DNA of 64,000 nucleotides from Porites lobata (GCA_942486035.1 CALNXK010000016.1:3752501-3816500), one strand, 5' to 3'. Positions 21,192 to 33,238 are shown, counted from the stretch's first letter. Notes: generated by a model from the letters alone, not told the origin. Numbers and translations are program-made.

Positions 21192-23189
21192 CTGTATGGC
21201 TAGAAAATACATAAAGGTCAAACATGTCCACCCAATCGTCGATAGAAAAGTCACTATGGGTCATACAGGTAATGGGTTCCTGTGGACGACTCAGATTATC
21301 TGAACTCAGGGCACCCATCCTCAACGCAAAACAAACCGGCATTGGAAAACTAAAATGCTGTACTGAACGAGATCTTTGTTCATCATCATTACAATAATGC
21401 TGATGACAATTTTAAAATCAGGTATGTCTCACAAAGCAGTGCATTAGTCTATACTGAGGCCCGTACTCGCCAATAAACGCCGGGAAAGAAAAACTGGATT
21501 CTATGTTATCAGCCATTTTTTCCTAGAAAACTGTCCTCTTTGGTCAACGATCGAACAGTGGTTTTTCGGAATTCCGAAAAGAACGGGTTCGAAATTGTGA
21601 AAAAGATAATGACAAATAAGAAGCGATCTTCTGCCAAATTAAAGAAACTTGAAAACCTATAAACTGCATGTAACATGTAACTGCTTGCGCCCTTGCGGAA
21701 GTACCGTTTTATTAAGACAGAAAAATATCTAAAAAATACATTACTACTACCAGGGGCCTATGACCACTACTAATTTCTATAATTTATTTAATGAAAAAAA
21801 AAAAGGGTTCGACACCGAGAAAGCTTCATCGCAAAAGATTAGGTCGCTTAATAATCCGGATATTCTAAATATATCTGACCGCCGACATTTGTGAGTTTAT
21901 AAATTATGAAGCGACATGAAAATTAAATCCATCATTAAAAAAATACTATAAGAAACAAACAACATTTGATATAAAAAATTTGCTAATCAAATTATAGCAA
22001 AATTTTACCTCAGTTACTGGGCGAAAATACGTGATCTTTTACCCCCGTCGTTACCTTAAAATCATGTCAGAATTCAAAATTATACCAACTACTCTCCTCT
22101 TGTTTTTTGTGGGCGTCTACCTCGCAGATGTAACTTTGTGTACCTTAAGTGGAACCAAGTTGGTCGCCTGTGTACGCCTTTTTACTTCTTTTGGGTAAGA
22201 TCTTTAGAAAACTGTTACATTCGCCAAAAGATTAAAAAGCCACTGCAAAGAAGTTTTATTATGTGCAAGCACCGGTTACTTGAATAAAATCACCCTTGAC
22301 TGTCACCTGTTTGATCGACCAATCTTGCTAGAGGAAAGGTCAAGCACCACTTGAGCCCTGTGGCAGACAACGATAGAAACGTTTCCAAGAGAAGGCTACT
22401 GAATTGAATGAAATGATACAGTTAACTGCTTACCATGCTTACCATAGAAAGATTGAAATTGGGTGACCAATTTCATGTTTTCCTGTTATTTTCAGGCATT
22501 CTATCCCTGCTTGAATTCAGTGATAAAGCAGACCTTAGCCAGGGGGGCTGTTCCATTGATCCTCACACCGTGCTGACAGAGTGTACGGTTTTTTTGAGCC
22601 GTACCTTTAAACGTGTATGAAAAGCATAATGACTGATCTGTATAGAGTAGTCTAAATGACGCTGCATATCAGAAAACACCACCCATGATTGAAGTGTCAG
22701 GATGTTATACTCATCTGGGATATTTTTCAGAGTTCTCACTAATGACAAATCTGCGACACAAATCGTACTAACAAACTAATATAACGACATGAAGTGTATA
22801 TTTAAGACTTTGAAAGTAAAAATTGCGAGCTCCGCATGCGTTCTTGCAGGCTATGCGCCCCTCCTATGATTATAGTAGAGACCGTGCGATACACTGTTTC
22901 TACCTACGAGTACAGGTACAAATGTCCCACCAACATGTTTGGTATGCAATTATATAAAAGGCGACCATGATTTCTAGGTGTGGTAATGGCATCATCGTTC
23001 TTTCCGATAGCCTAACGGTTTTTACCAGGGTGGGAGGCTATCTAGCCCTATGTACGGCTACGGTCACAGTAACTTTACTCATGTCTATACAAGGAAGCGA
23101 TGTATCTTATGGCCTCTATTACACGCTATTGACCTCCCTAGGTGCTATACAAGGAAGTTTTTTGATACTCTTTGATTAAAGACTAGATG
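21192..23189. other. Region between the divergent vWA and pentraxin genes
   Basis: It presumably holds the vWA promoter, but no clear TATA box or start element is visible. An ATG frame at 22435-22620 (61 codons) has no recognisable features. Around 22880-22990 is a diverged relative of sequence at about 39585-39680 (both contain atacaaaaggtgatcatgat-like text), so it is repeat-derived. Confidence 0.5.
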
Positions 23190-23354
23190 AACAGTTGCTT
23201 TATGAGCCAAGCGAGGCGAACGCAGAATTTTACGCGAAGCGCGAGACAAGGGGCAAAAGAAAAATTTCTCCTCCCCTCGTCTCGCGATTCGTGCTCGTCT
23301 CGCGCTTCGCGCAAAATGTCGCGTTCGCCTCGCTTGGCTCATAAAGCGCCTGTT
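23190..23354. mobile_element. 165-bp GC-rich palindromic element
   Basis: Arms aacagttgctttatgagcc and ggctcataaagcgcctgtt, with gcgaggcgaacgc / gcgttcgcctcgc and gcgaagcgcgagac / gtctcgcgcttcgc inside. Lies directly upstream of the pentraxin 5' exon. Confidence 0.75.
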
Positions 23355-23399
23355 ATGCAGGCGCGATGCTCATTACCTAATCCTATCATGAGATTCAGT

Positions 23400-23612
23400 T
23401 CCTTTCAGCTTCAATTCAGTGATGTGGACGTTTTAGTTTAAGGGTTGCGTGTGAAACGGAACAGGAACATTAAAGGCCATCGTCTTCCTTTTTAGCTATA
23501 CACAAGAACTCAAAGTCGATAACTCGCGCGGTGCTGTTCATTTCCTTGCCCAGTTGAGTGGAACACTCAGTCTTTAAGGTTGCTGATAAATACTTCCGCA
23601 GAGAAAAAAAAG
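23400..23612 (+). promoter_or_regulatory. Probable promoter-proximal region and non-coding 5' exon of pentraxin gene 1
   Basis: Sequence here is conserved with 28690-28927 in front of the second pentraxin copy (shared gtgaaacgga, ccagttgagt and aactcagt). Both end in an AAG|gtaagg donor (23612 and 28927). No coding frame with an ATG is conserved, so it is taken as a 5' untranslated exon whose start is unknown. Confidence 0.55.
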
Positions 23613-23919
23613 GTAAGGGAGGATAACAAAACTGGACTGAATCATTTACTTTGAAAATCTCTTGTACTATGTTTTGTGTTACAAAACAGTTATAACAAAA
23701 ACATTGGGGATTCATCCATTTGTCAGTGTATTCTGTGCTACCATTTAATATCATATTAACGTTTTGATCATAGTAAGAAAAATCTGAATATATTCATCGC
23801 TGTAGGCCTTTGGGTTCTAATGGACAACATCCAGTGAAATCAGTATTCGTCAGTATTATTAGAAATGACTCGGACTTGTTACTTAGTCTACTTTTTTTAT
23901 TTCTCATTGCTCCAGGACA

Positions 23920-26092
23920 ATGGTCATGGGTACATTGTATCTTTGCGTTGGCTTTTGTTCTGATCTTTGGATCTCTAAATGTCAAGGTGTTGTCTTTATC
24001 TGGTGAGAGTTTAATGAAGCATAACTGGACGGTTTTTGGAAAGCTTCAGAGCTTGTGCTTTGAAACAACGACCAAGTAACCGACTGATTTTACGTGCCCC
24101 ACCGAAACAAAATCACAAGCACTCAACCAGAAAAAAGGCTCCCGAAAATTCTAGGTGACCTTTTTAGGGTAAAAGATTCTGGGCAATTATAACATATTTT
24201 ACATGCTCGAAAATCCTAGGAGAAGCAGGCAAGCAGGAAATTTTACAACGAATGTTCAGAAAAATTCTAGATTTCAAATCGTCACCCGAACGGGTATTTT
24301 CCGAAAATTGCCGTTAGGTGCCCCTGCAAAATGACTAGAAGGTAAAATCGACTATTTTAAGGTGGAATAGAACATCAATAAATAAATAAATAAATAAATA
24401 AAACGAAAGAGAAAAAAGGAAGTGAGGGTCTTAAGCGTTCTTGAGGAGAAATGTAATAAGGTTTAACTAATGCAGAAAAGGATTTGCTTTAAAAAAAAAG
24501 CAGTTGATACGATGAAAGCTGTTACTCTTTTTCTGTCTCTCTAAATAACTGTAGTTTTCCCTATTACTGACCAAACATTGCCCTTGATTTTTTCATCTAC
24601 ATATTACAGACTACGCTCTACACTTTCCAACTAAAGGCACCAGTGACTATGTGAACATCTGGGGTATGCCCAGCTTGACCCAGTTCACTGTATGTCTCTG
24701 GGTGAGGACAAACGCCACTACCGCTGGTACTCCGTTCAGTTACGCTGTTCCCGGCCAACATAATGAAATTGTCATCCTCGGCGTGAGGAACCCTTGTATT
24801 TACATTGCGAGTGGAAGCTTCAGGTACATTTTGCTGGTAAAAACGATGAAATGAGTCGTTAACAGATTTTAACAGTGTACATCTTGATCAATGACCAATT
24901 TTGCTTTATCCTCGTTTTTTTTTTTATTTTCCTGCCCTTTTGGCGTGAAATATGTAATGAAACGGGCAAAGATCAAGACCATTTAAGAGGAAATGTTAAC
25001 AATTGGACTACCATTCAAGCCTGATTTGCCAAGACAGCATTAAATTTTAAAATAAAGTAAGTTTTAATTGCCAAAGTAAGGGAAAGTTCATTTAATATGA
25101 CAAGGGGTGGATGAAGATATTGAGGGGGGGCTCCGAAAATTTTCAGACACCCAAAGGGGGGGCTCTGAAAAAATTGTTGCGCTAGGAGGGGGGGCTCCGA
25201 AAATTTGTATACTTCAAAACCAACACATGACATCATCACACAGATCGGATGGTTTTCAACTCAACAATTTAATGACCTGTGCAACTCAGCTATATCACGT
25301 GGTTTACAGATATAACAAATGTAGTCTCATTATTACACTCTTGTTCATCCCAAAAATGCTTTAGAAAATTGTATCACAACTGTATCTCAAGTTTGTCATA
25401 GTATAAACCATTGAAGACAATAACGGTAAATATATTTAATACAGTCTAGCGATCTTTTTTCAGGGGAGCAAAGGAATTGAAGGAGGAGGGCGGGGCTCTG
25501 AAATTTTTTCGACTACCAAGGAGGGGGCTCCTAAAAAGTTGAACCGCTAGCGAGGGGGGCTGCTAAAATTTCAAGCTTCGAGTTTCAATATCTTCATTCC
25601 CCCCCCCCCCTTGTCATATTAAATGAACTTTCCCTAAAAAGGAGCGTACAATTTTCTTCTTACTCAGTTATCATTTCTTATAGTGTTACCTTACCTTCAA
25701 CAACTGATGGAAAATGGCACCACGTCTGTTTATGCTGGGAAAACATCGCGGGCTCATGGAAATTATACAAAGATGGAGCAGTGGCAGAGCAAAGGTCAGA
25801 GCAAAGGGATTCGTTCGCAACAGGACACGTGATAAAATCAGGAGGATCGCTTATGCTGGCTCAAGAGCAAGATTCTTTAGGTGGAGACTTCGATATAAAT
25901 CAATGTTTCATCGGGATGTTGACAAACGTCAATGTATGGGATCACGTGCCTTCCCCTGCAGAAATCGAGAAGATGTCAAAATCGTGCCTCTCTGGGGAGG
26001 GAAACGTATGTAAGTGGTCTGATTTCATTCATGGCCTTAAAGGGGAAACCAGAGTAGTTATCCCATCTCCTTGCAAACCAATGGCTTCCTAA
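23920..26092 (+). CDS. Secreted short pentraxin (C-reactive protein/serum amyloid P family)
   Basis: Exons 23920-23986, 24610-24823 and 25684-26092 sum to 690 nt (229 aa plus TAA), the length of a classic short pentraxin. The domain starts DYALHFPTKG. It has the paired cysteines of the family (Cys51 in FTVCLW, Cys109) and the signature region WHHVCLCW (106-112), which has Cys where the H-x-C-x-[ST]-W pattern expects Ser/Thr. It also has the calcium loop QEQDSLGGDF at about 154-163 and NVWDHVPSPAEI, very like CRP. Pentraxins are calcium-dependent lectin-like recognition proteins, usually oligomeric. The first exon is less sure: the donor used here (CAAG|gtgttg) keeps the frame, while a stronger donor at 24002 (TCTG|gtgaga) shifts it. 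The signal peptide (MVMGTLYLCVGF...) is short. Confidence 0.82.
24092..24328. mobile_element. About 240-bp element (ggggcacc TIR), copy 1
   Basis: Contains ggctcccgaaaattctaggt, gtgacctttttagggtaaaa and cctaggagaagcaggc, ending in ttaggtgcccctg. The same element in reverse orientation is at 39124-39531. Confidence 0.65.
24377..24402. repeat. (AAAT)n microsatellite
   Basis: aataaataaataaataaata, in pentraxin 1 intron 1. Confidence 0.8.
25080..25634. mobile_element. 555-bp MITE with TAA target duplication
   Basis: The TIRs are gggaaagttcatttaatatg and its reverse complement, continuing through acaagggg and gaagatattga. The element is flanked by TAA on both sides (25077-25079 and 25635-25637). 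Inside are repeated ggggggctccgaaaat motifs. Inserted in the second intron of pentraxin 1, absent from the same intron of copy 2. Confidence 0.85.
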
Positions 26093-26209
26093 CTATAAGT
26101 TTGCTAATATAAAGCGTTGTAAATGCAGACCGAGTTTTGTACTTGTAACGGATCTGAATTCAGTGCTCTAAAGCGGTTTTTTAAACTAAAATTAGCGTGA
26201 CAGTACAGC

Positions 26210-26215
26210 AATAAA
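26210..26215 (+). promoter_or_regulatory. Polyadenylation signal of pentraxin 1
   Basis: AATAAA 118 bases after the stop codon; further AATAAA-like copies follow immediately. Confidence 0.65.
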
Positions 26216-28600
26216 ATAAACAAAAATAAATTTGATAGAGTATGTTTTTAATGGTGTTTGTGGTTTTTGGAATAAAAAACTTGCCTTGCTGTTTGTAAAA
26301 TCCTGGGTAATGCCAAAAACCGGGTAAAACCGAAAAGTGAAGCATTGTGTTTTTATTGAACGGATCCAAAAGTTAATACCTGAGTCGAACCCGAGAGACG
26401 ATAAATGTCCTAATATGTACCAAAGTTTATCGCATGTTAAGCCATCAAACCATTACAGTAGCAAATAATTCTCAATGTAAATTTTATACCAAAGTTACAT
26501 ATCAATCACAGTTGAAAAACGACCGTATCGAACACAGAATCGTTAAATACGATAGACAACTAGGATTCGTTGCATTCCTACGTCGTATACGTCAAATAAG
26601 TAGCATGTGATACTTTCCTTGTAACGTTAATTATAACAAATTATAGTGAAGAAATAGACTTCAAGTAAACTCTTTATCAGTGAAAAAGCCGAAAGGGATC
26701 GTAAACGTTTTTTTCTCAGTTTCAATTTCTTTGAATCGGCTGAACTATTCTGTCACAGGGGGTGTTGTTTAGTTTAAAATAAACGACATCAGCGGCAAAA
26801 CAATCATTATTGGTCTCACTACACCAGAAAACTTTAAAAATCTTTAAAAAAACAGGCGGTTAACAAAAGCAAAGTTTCAAAAACCTTATTCCTCGTTTTG
26901 TCAAGTTGTTTGTCAGTTTCTTGTTTTTATTCCTCGTTTAGTTGCCCAAGCTCCTCGTTGTATTTTTTCAAAAGTATTCATTTCTTATCGAGTACAGAAA
27001 ATATTTTTTCATACTTATTGTTGAATTGACTTTGCCCGCGAAGTGCTTCCATTTGATGCATGAAAAAGTTAATTTATCAACGCTAAGGGGATGATGAAGT
27101 ACCGTTTAGCTGTTTGTGTATTTCAGTTGTTTTCGCGCTGAGAAACGATATCCGACAAAATTTGGATTGTGACCAACCGAGTGACAAATATAAGGTACGA
27201 GACTGAAATTTTAGTACAAGCAGCACGCTTGAACGAAAAAGGAAATTGTGGGCTTTCATTATTCACGTGCTGCAAGTAAATCGTAAATAGTTGTACTCAG
27301 TGACAAAAATTTGATCTTCTTCGCGTTTCTGTGAAGTTGAAAACTTAGTCTAGGAAAAAAATGTGACCATGAATATTTTGGATATTTTAGAAAGGGGAAT
27401 GAAGTATTCCAGAGCAAAGATTCGTTTAAAACTGCCCTCCTTCTTACGAATAACTGCATGTCTCCCCCGATGAGAGTTGCACAACAGACCAACGGTCTCT
27501 GTACGTACTATACGTCATCTGACAGAATTTTGGATTTTTTCCAGTTTAATAGCGTGCTAGCCTCGCTAAAGCTCGCCAATAATTTGAACCTTTGTAATGT
27601 TGCCAATGTTTTGGCCGATGGAAATAACAAACAGGAAACATTTTAATGGCTATAAACTTCGATTCCTGCTGCTGCACTGGCAAGCACATACTCAGTGATT
27701 AAAACTACATTTTCAGCATTTTGCGCTTTCCTAAGCTAGTTGAATAGATTTCTGAAACTCACATATATGAGTGGTCAGATATTTATTCAGGCCGCCTTAA
27801 AGGAGAAACTACGTTCTAACCTCTCCTTACGGACACCTCTGTAATACGGACACCTTTCTATTACGGCCAGTTTGTTTGGTCCCAGAAATGCCAAAAATCA
27901 TACGTTCCCTACCTCTGTAATAAGGACACCTCTGTAAAGAGGACACTTGGTTCTGTCCCTTTGGTGTTTGTAATAAAGAGGTTCGACTGTATAGTAAAGT
28001 CTATAGTACTTATTCCATCTCCTCGTAAGTCCGCCTGACTCTCCTTTTTTTCACTTTTCTTCTTTTCTTTCTTTTTTTGCTTCTTTCTGCTTTTCTTCAC
28101 CCACTAAACCCTAAGCGATACCTGTCTGGTTCAATTGTCGTTCCGTCCTCCGGTCTAAGGAGATCAAAATCTGCAATTTACACGGTGAGACGACGAGCTT
28201 TCCCGCCCTTAACTTACGTTTTAGCGACATCTTGAAATTTTAGCAAACTTGAGAACTGATTTGCGCAGCAAATCTTACTTTTAAAGAACATGTCAGTGAG
28301 TTCAAATGATGAAAAATTTTATATGGGTTCATAGTTACTGATGTCGACGATCAACGTTTTGAGCGAATAACTTATCACTCTACACGTATGATAAAGGGAA
28401 AGGATAGGAATACACTTCAGAAATCATCAACCTATTTGCGTTAGAACTTCCTTTTGCACCTGTCTGTTTATGAACTTGAGTCTGTATTGCCTTCATTAAT
28501 TCACCCGACATATTCTGTATTTACCCTCTATGTATGGAAAAGTTGCGCCGGTCGACCTCGTTGCGGGTGTTAATAACCCACAATAAACGTGAAGTCTTAC
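26216..28600. other. Intergenic region between the two pentraxin copies
   Basis: No gene seen. AT-rich, with one dispersed repeat (27812-27991). The open frames here are short, lack family features and are not conserved near copy 2. Confidence 0.6.
27812..27991. repeat. Dispersed repeat, copy 2 (cggacacctctgta family)
   Basis: Same orientation as copy 1 at 6907-7070, with shared tttggtcccagaaat, cttggttctgtccctttggt and taaagaggtt.gactgta. Confidence 0.75.
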
Positions 28601-29639
28601 TGAATAATTTTGACGTTCCGGTGCAAGGGTCGCTCACTGAACGGAACAAGAAGCTATCGACTTGACTTGTGTGCTACACCGGGAAAAAAAGATTTTAAAG
28701 CCTTTCAGATTCAGTTCTTCTCAGTTTCAGTACGGTATTGTGGACGTTTCTGTTGTTCAAGCGTTTCTTGTGAAACGGAACCGGAAATTACTGGCTATCA
28801 GTGGATATCGCTCCATGCCTGCTAGTACAAAATCACTCGTACATATCCGCTTTTGTTCATTTTCTTGGCCAGTTGAGTAGAGAACTCAGTTTTGAAGAAA
28901 GCTGATAAATTTTTTTTCAGAGATAAGGTAAGGCAGGATATCAAAACTGATTGATAGGACAATCAGCCAATCAGTCTGATTTCGTTGGGCACAGTGAAAC
29001 TGTATTTTGGAAGATTTCTACATAGAATCAGATGTATACGTCTGCATAGCACCTAACTTAAAACTGAACCATATTTACCAGTTTGTTTTTGATCCAAAAC
29101 AGTAGTACCAAAAACATCAAAAGATCATCTATTTATCTTTGTTATCTGCATTCCTTTTTAATCCTATTTAAAGTTTGTAAAGTTGAAAGAGGAATCTGCA
29201 ATTTTTCATCTCTGTAGGCTTAGATTCTAATGGTCTATCGGGCAAAATATTCGCACAGCGTCATTTTATCAGAAATGACTATCTCGTTGCCTAATCTAAC
29301 TAACTTTAATAGTTCACTTTTGTTTTAGAAAAACTGCGGTGCGTGCATTGTACCTTTGTGTTGGTTTTGGCCTGATCTTTGGATCTGTCAAACTGTCATC
29401 GCCTCTAACTGGTAAGTTAACCATAAAACGTTCTGGCAAGCTTTTACTTTTATACATTGTACTTGTAGCTGACATAAACAAAATTACTACAAAAACGGTC
29501 ATGAGCAATGAGGAACAGCACAAAAAGGAACAAGGCTGAAAAAAAGAGGACTCTTCTGAAAAGGAGAAGCAGATGAGAGTTTAACAGTCAGAACAGTTGA
29601 GAATAATTAGAGGGGGCAATGAACAGTTCTAGAGAGAAA

Positions 29640-30040
29640 GATATTGCGAAGCCCGGAAAAACCGTTAGCTTTTGGGCTTTTGGTTGTTTACCAATTACAA
29701 AAAGTTTCCGGAAAGTTCGTTGGAAAGTAAATGGAACACCACTTTTTAGATCATTTCAGCGGAAAAATAAGGAGCATAGGAACATCTGAAAAGGTAGTCC
29801 TGTTTCCCAGACGGAATGTTTCAAACGAAAATTCGAGTACCATTTCTTTAAAGCCCTCTTTGATACCAGTTTCAGACTTTGATGGAACCCAGATTTGTAT
29901 AAATGCTAAACGCGATTCCGGGACGAAAGTCACGGCTTATCAGTCCCGAATTTTGCTTACGATTTACGCAAACCGTAACCGACCGGTTTGGCGTCCCTTC
30001 TCCTCTTTCTCTCTAAATAAATAAATAAATAAATAAATAT
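29640..30040. repeat. Possible retroposed sequence with (AAAT)n tail
   Basis: A block specific to this copy that ends in ctctaaataaataaataaat (30011-30040), like the tail of a short retroposon. No target duplication was identified, so this is tentative. Confidence 0.3.
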
Positions 30041-30789
30041 ATCTGACTGAGCAAATATCTGAACTATCTTCTTTGATTTTACAGACTACGCTCTTCACTT
30101 TCCAACAAAAGGCGTTAGTGACTATGTGGACATCTGGGGTATGCCCAGCTTGACGCAGTTCACTGTGTGTCTCTGGATGAAAAAAAAACGGCACTAGCAG
30201 TTATAGTAGAATGTTCTTTTATGGTGCTCCTGGCCAGAGGACTGTAATTTCGATCGGGTACAACAGCTGGGGGTTTCCTAACCTCTCCATTGGTAAAAGC
30301 GGCATAGGGTACATTTTCCATTTAAGAAAGATGAAATACTATTTTAAAAATGATCAATAAATTATTTATTTATTCTCCCCTTTGGCATATTGCTATAGAA
30401 AGGTCAAACATGAAGAACATTTTTAATGTTGTCTAATAGAAGTGTTATAGTCAGACCTAATCCGGGCTAGCATCGTAATTTGAAAAAGCCAATTATACGA
30501 GGAGAGCGGTTCTGTAGTTTCCTCCGTGATCGGGGAATATCCTCCTTTTAATTGACAAACTTTAATACACACGAGAATGATTCAGAAATCAAATCAGGTT
30601 TCTCTCTCAGAAGCTTGGCAGAAATACTGTCAAGAACTGTAGCTTTCGATTTACAAAGTTTAGATAACAAAGAAAAGACGGTTAACCTTGGTCAATTTCA
30701 TAAAACGAGACAGGCTGTCGGTTTTGTCAGGTAATCCAAAAGGCAAGCATCAACTTCGCAAATTTCTTTGGGTTGTTAAGTATTTTCCA

Positions 30790-30906
30790 CGATCATTATA
30801 TGCTTCTGGAAACTGCCCACCTGCCCCTCGCTTAAGCCAACATTGACTCTTACTTCTCACTTAGGGAAAAATGTTGGCTTAGGGGAGGGGTAGCCGGGGG
30901 GTTCTA
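30790..30906. mobile_element. Palindromic element, copy 1 (taagccaacatt family)
   Basis: The arm ggaaactgcccacctgcccc continuing to ttaagccaacatt faces aatgttggcttaggggaggg. A more complete copy is at 47099-47236. The right end here is truncated or diverged. Confidence 0.65.
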
Positions 30907-31200
30907 AATCTGCAAGATGAAGCGAATCCTGCGTTCTGATTGGCTTCCCTAGAGGGCAAAAAGACTGTGCAAGACGAGTCCATCTTGACCGTATTTTCCG
31001 CGTTAGTCCCGCAAGTTCTCCTTTTGGTGATATAAAAATAAAATCCTTTATTTACCAATCTTATTCGGTCAAGATGGCTTAATATTAAGCCTCATTCTTG
31101 TTTCGTATGGGTCAATAAAAAAGTAAAAAAAAAAAAAACTTGGGAAATATCTAGGCATCTTGACCTAACAAGCTTGTTCAATAACGCATAAATGTATGTA

Positions 31201-31728
31201 TACAGTAAAAAGCTGCAACTAAGAACCTACATTTTCAGGGGTTAGCCTAAACAGGTTCTTATATAAATGGTAGTTAACTGAATTTTAGGCTTTTTAGGTT
31301 CTTAAAATGGGTTCTTAATCCTGGAGAAAAACAATTAAAACACAGCTGCAAACAAGTTGGTCATTAGCCTATACTTTTATTTTCTTCAGCCCCACCCCAC
31401 CCCCCAGCCCCCCAAAAACATTTAAGAATATATCAATTTATACATTTACATGTATTTATATGCTTTGCCGAGCTGTACAAAGCTTTAACTGTAACAATAA
31501 TATTCAGGATAATATTCAGAACAGGGCCCAACAATGGCAATCTGCTTTTCTTGCTTCAAATATGATTCTTGCAATGCAGCTGGAATGTACTAGTATGATT
31601 TTAGAAATTAAGAACCTGTCTTAAATTTCTTATGCTAAATAGGTTCTTGTTTATAGGGGGTATAAATGACCAATTTTAGACTAACAGGTTCTTAATTTTT
31701 AGGTTCTTAGTTGCGGGTTTTTACTGTA
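31201..31728. mobile_element. 528-bp TIR element (tacagtaaaaa ends)
   Basis: The left end tacagtaaaaagctgcaact and aagaacct are mirrored by aggttcttagttgcgggttt and ttactgta. Internal acaggttctt motifs recur. Flanked by TA on both sides. Intron 2 of the pentraxin pseudogene. Confidence 0.75.
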
Positions 31729-31729
31729 T

Positions 31730-31866
31730 ATATGTTGTAGTAAATTTTTTATGTCAGGTAATTTTTGTTTTTCTTTAATTTTTGGGTATGGTAATGTATG
31801 CTAATGAAGTTGAAACAAAAGAAAAGAGAAATTACCTGAAATAATAAATTAACTACAACATATATA
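31730..31866. mobile_element. 137-bp foldback element
   Basis: atatatgttgtagtaaa and aggtaattt on the left are mirrored by aaattacct and actacaacatatata on the right. It abuts the previous element directly. Confidence 0.6.
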
Positions 31867-32422
31867 TCAAAATAAAATCTTCTATAACAAGAAATTCATT
31901 TATAAAAGTCATCTATAAAAAGAAATTCCTTTCTCTCTTTTTAATCTTCTTTAGTGGTTGGCAAGTTCTACTAGTTGATGGAAAATGGCACCACCTCTGT
32001 TTATCTTGGGAAAACATCAGGGGTCATCTGAAAATATACAAAGACGGTACTTTATTTGGGCAAAGCAAGGCGTTTCAGGCTGGTGAAGTGATTAAGTCGG
32101 GAGGATCGCTCACGTTGGCTAAACTTTATGGAAAAAACGGCTTCGACGGGATGTTGACAAACGTCAGTGTTTGGGATCACGTACTTTCCCCTGTAGAAAT
32201 CGAGAAGATATCAAAATCGTGCCTCTCTGGGGAGGGAAACGTATATAAGTGGCCTGATTTCATTCATGGCCTTAAAGGGAAAACCAGAGTAGTTATCCCA
32301 TCTCCTTGCAAACCAATGGCTTCTTGACTATAAGTTTTCTAATACAAAGCGCTGCAAATGTAACGGAGTTCAAGTTTTTGCACTTCATTAATGCTGTAAC
32401 GCGCCTTTTCATGGAAACGTAA

Positions 32423-32428
32423 AATAAA
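32423..32428 (+). promoter_or_regulatory. Polyadenylation signal of the pentraxin pseudogene
   Basis: AATAAA 96 bases after the stop, positioned as in copy 1. Confidence 0.5.
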
Positions 32429-32429
32429 A

Positions 32430-33238
32430 ATGAGCCCAAACTGCATTTGATAGTATTTGTTTTTAACGTCTTTAATGCAACTGTCTGCCATATAAGATCG
32501 AGCTAGAGATGCCACTGAGATATTTGGTGCAAACGAGAAGTAAACAATGTATTTCTTCAGTACACGAATTTCAATTTCAATACTTGATACAATTAGCGAA
32601 TAAGAAAATTTATCACGTTCTAATCCATCAAGCCTTTGCAGTGACAATAACTTCGAAAAAGAAGATAAGCAAGGTACTTATCTTACAACTCAATTACAGT
32701 TTAAGAACCAATGCAATGAACAGTAGCGTTTTATTTGGTGAAGCAAAAAATCAAACTGGAACTCAAACTATTTTCAGTCGTCTTTGAATGATTATTTTCC
32801 CGGCTGGAGAGGGGTTTGTTTGAAGAAAAAAGAAATGCTGAAAACAAGATAATTAATAAAAGCAGCTTCCTTCCGTTTTTATTTTTCCGCCTTAATTAAT
32901 GTCAGTTTAGATTTTGCCCCTCTTTTGGTTGCCTTATGAAAGGCCATGTTATGGAATAAAGTAGCGTGGTATTTTTTTTAAAAAAAGCAAACAAACAAGC
33001 CAAAAATAGTACTGTACTCTCTTTTGATCAGGTACTGATTTTATATTTCATTTTTTACGTTGAAGTGACTCAGTCGTCCGCTAAGCACAAAACTATAGCA
33101 TCAGCGCTAACAGTGAGAGGGAGTACACGCGAAATCGCGCGAAAGGCGCGCGAAATTGTCTACCGCTGAGCAACACAGTGTGCCCTGCGGGATCAAATTA
33201 CCTGTTCGATGTTGTTTATGTTGTATTTGTTTCGGTGA
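32430..33238 (+). promoter_or_regulatory. Upstream region of the SLC22 gene
   Basis: No other gene seen. A GC-rich, CpG-containing patch (about 33110-33200, with cgcgaaatcgcgcg) lies just before the start codon and is the likely promoter/5' UTR. No TATA box is evident. An in-frame TGA immediately precedes the ATG. Confidence 0.45.

Larger units (their letters stand above)
28690..32327 (+). pseudogene. Second pentraxin copy, probably a pseudogene
   Basis: Tandem duplicate of 23400-26092, in the same order. The non-coding 5' exon ends at 28927; the former signal-peptide exon is 29329-29411 (LYLCVGFGLIFGS); the first pentraxin exon is 30085-30308; the last exon is 31955-32327, ending in TGA. 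Lesions: the start ATG has become non-ATG (GTG at 29339) with an in-frame stop upstream. A run of nine A at about 30179-30187 shifts the frame, and one base fewer would keep it open to the donor. The QEQDS calcium loop is missing (AKLYGKNGFDG instead). The last exon is fully open and keeps a perfect pentraxin signature (HLCLSW). The A-run could be an assembly error; the start loss and loop loss are harder to explain so. Confidence 0.78.

Noticed and set aside
22435..22620. 61-codon ATG frame upstream of pentraxin 1
   Set aside because: No splice link to the pentraxin, no conserved counterpart in front of copy 2, no domain.
25100..25620. Regular spacing of G-run motifs suggesting a CRISPR-like array
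   Set aside because: They lie inside a TAA-flanked MITE in an animal intron and have no unique equal-length spacers.
29731..30024. 97-codon frame between pentraxin copy 2 exons
   Set aside because: Lies in copy-specific repeat-like sequence ending in an (AAAT)n tail and is absent from copy 1.
33100..33180. GC-rich stem-like sequence suggesting a tRNA
   Set aside because: No anticodon arm or internal promoter boxes could be fitted; better explained as the CpG-rich promoter of SLC22.
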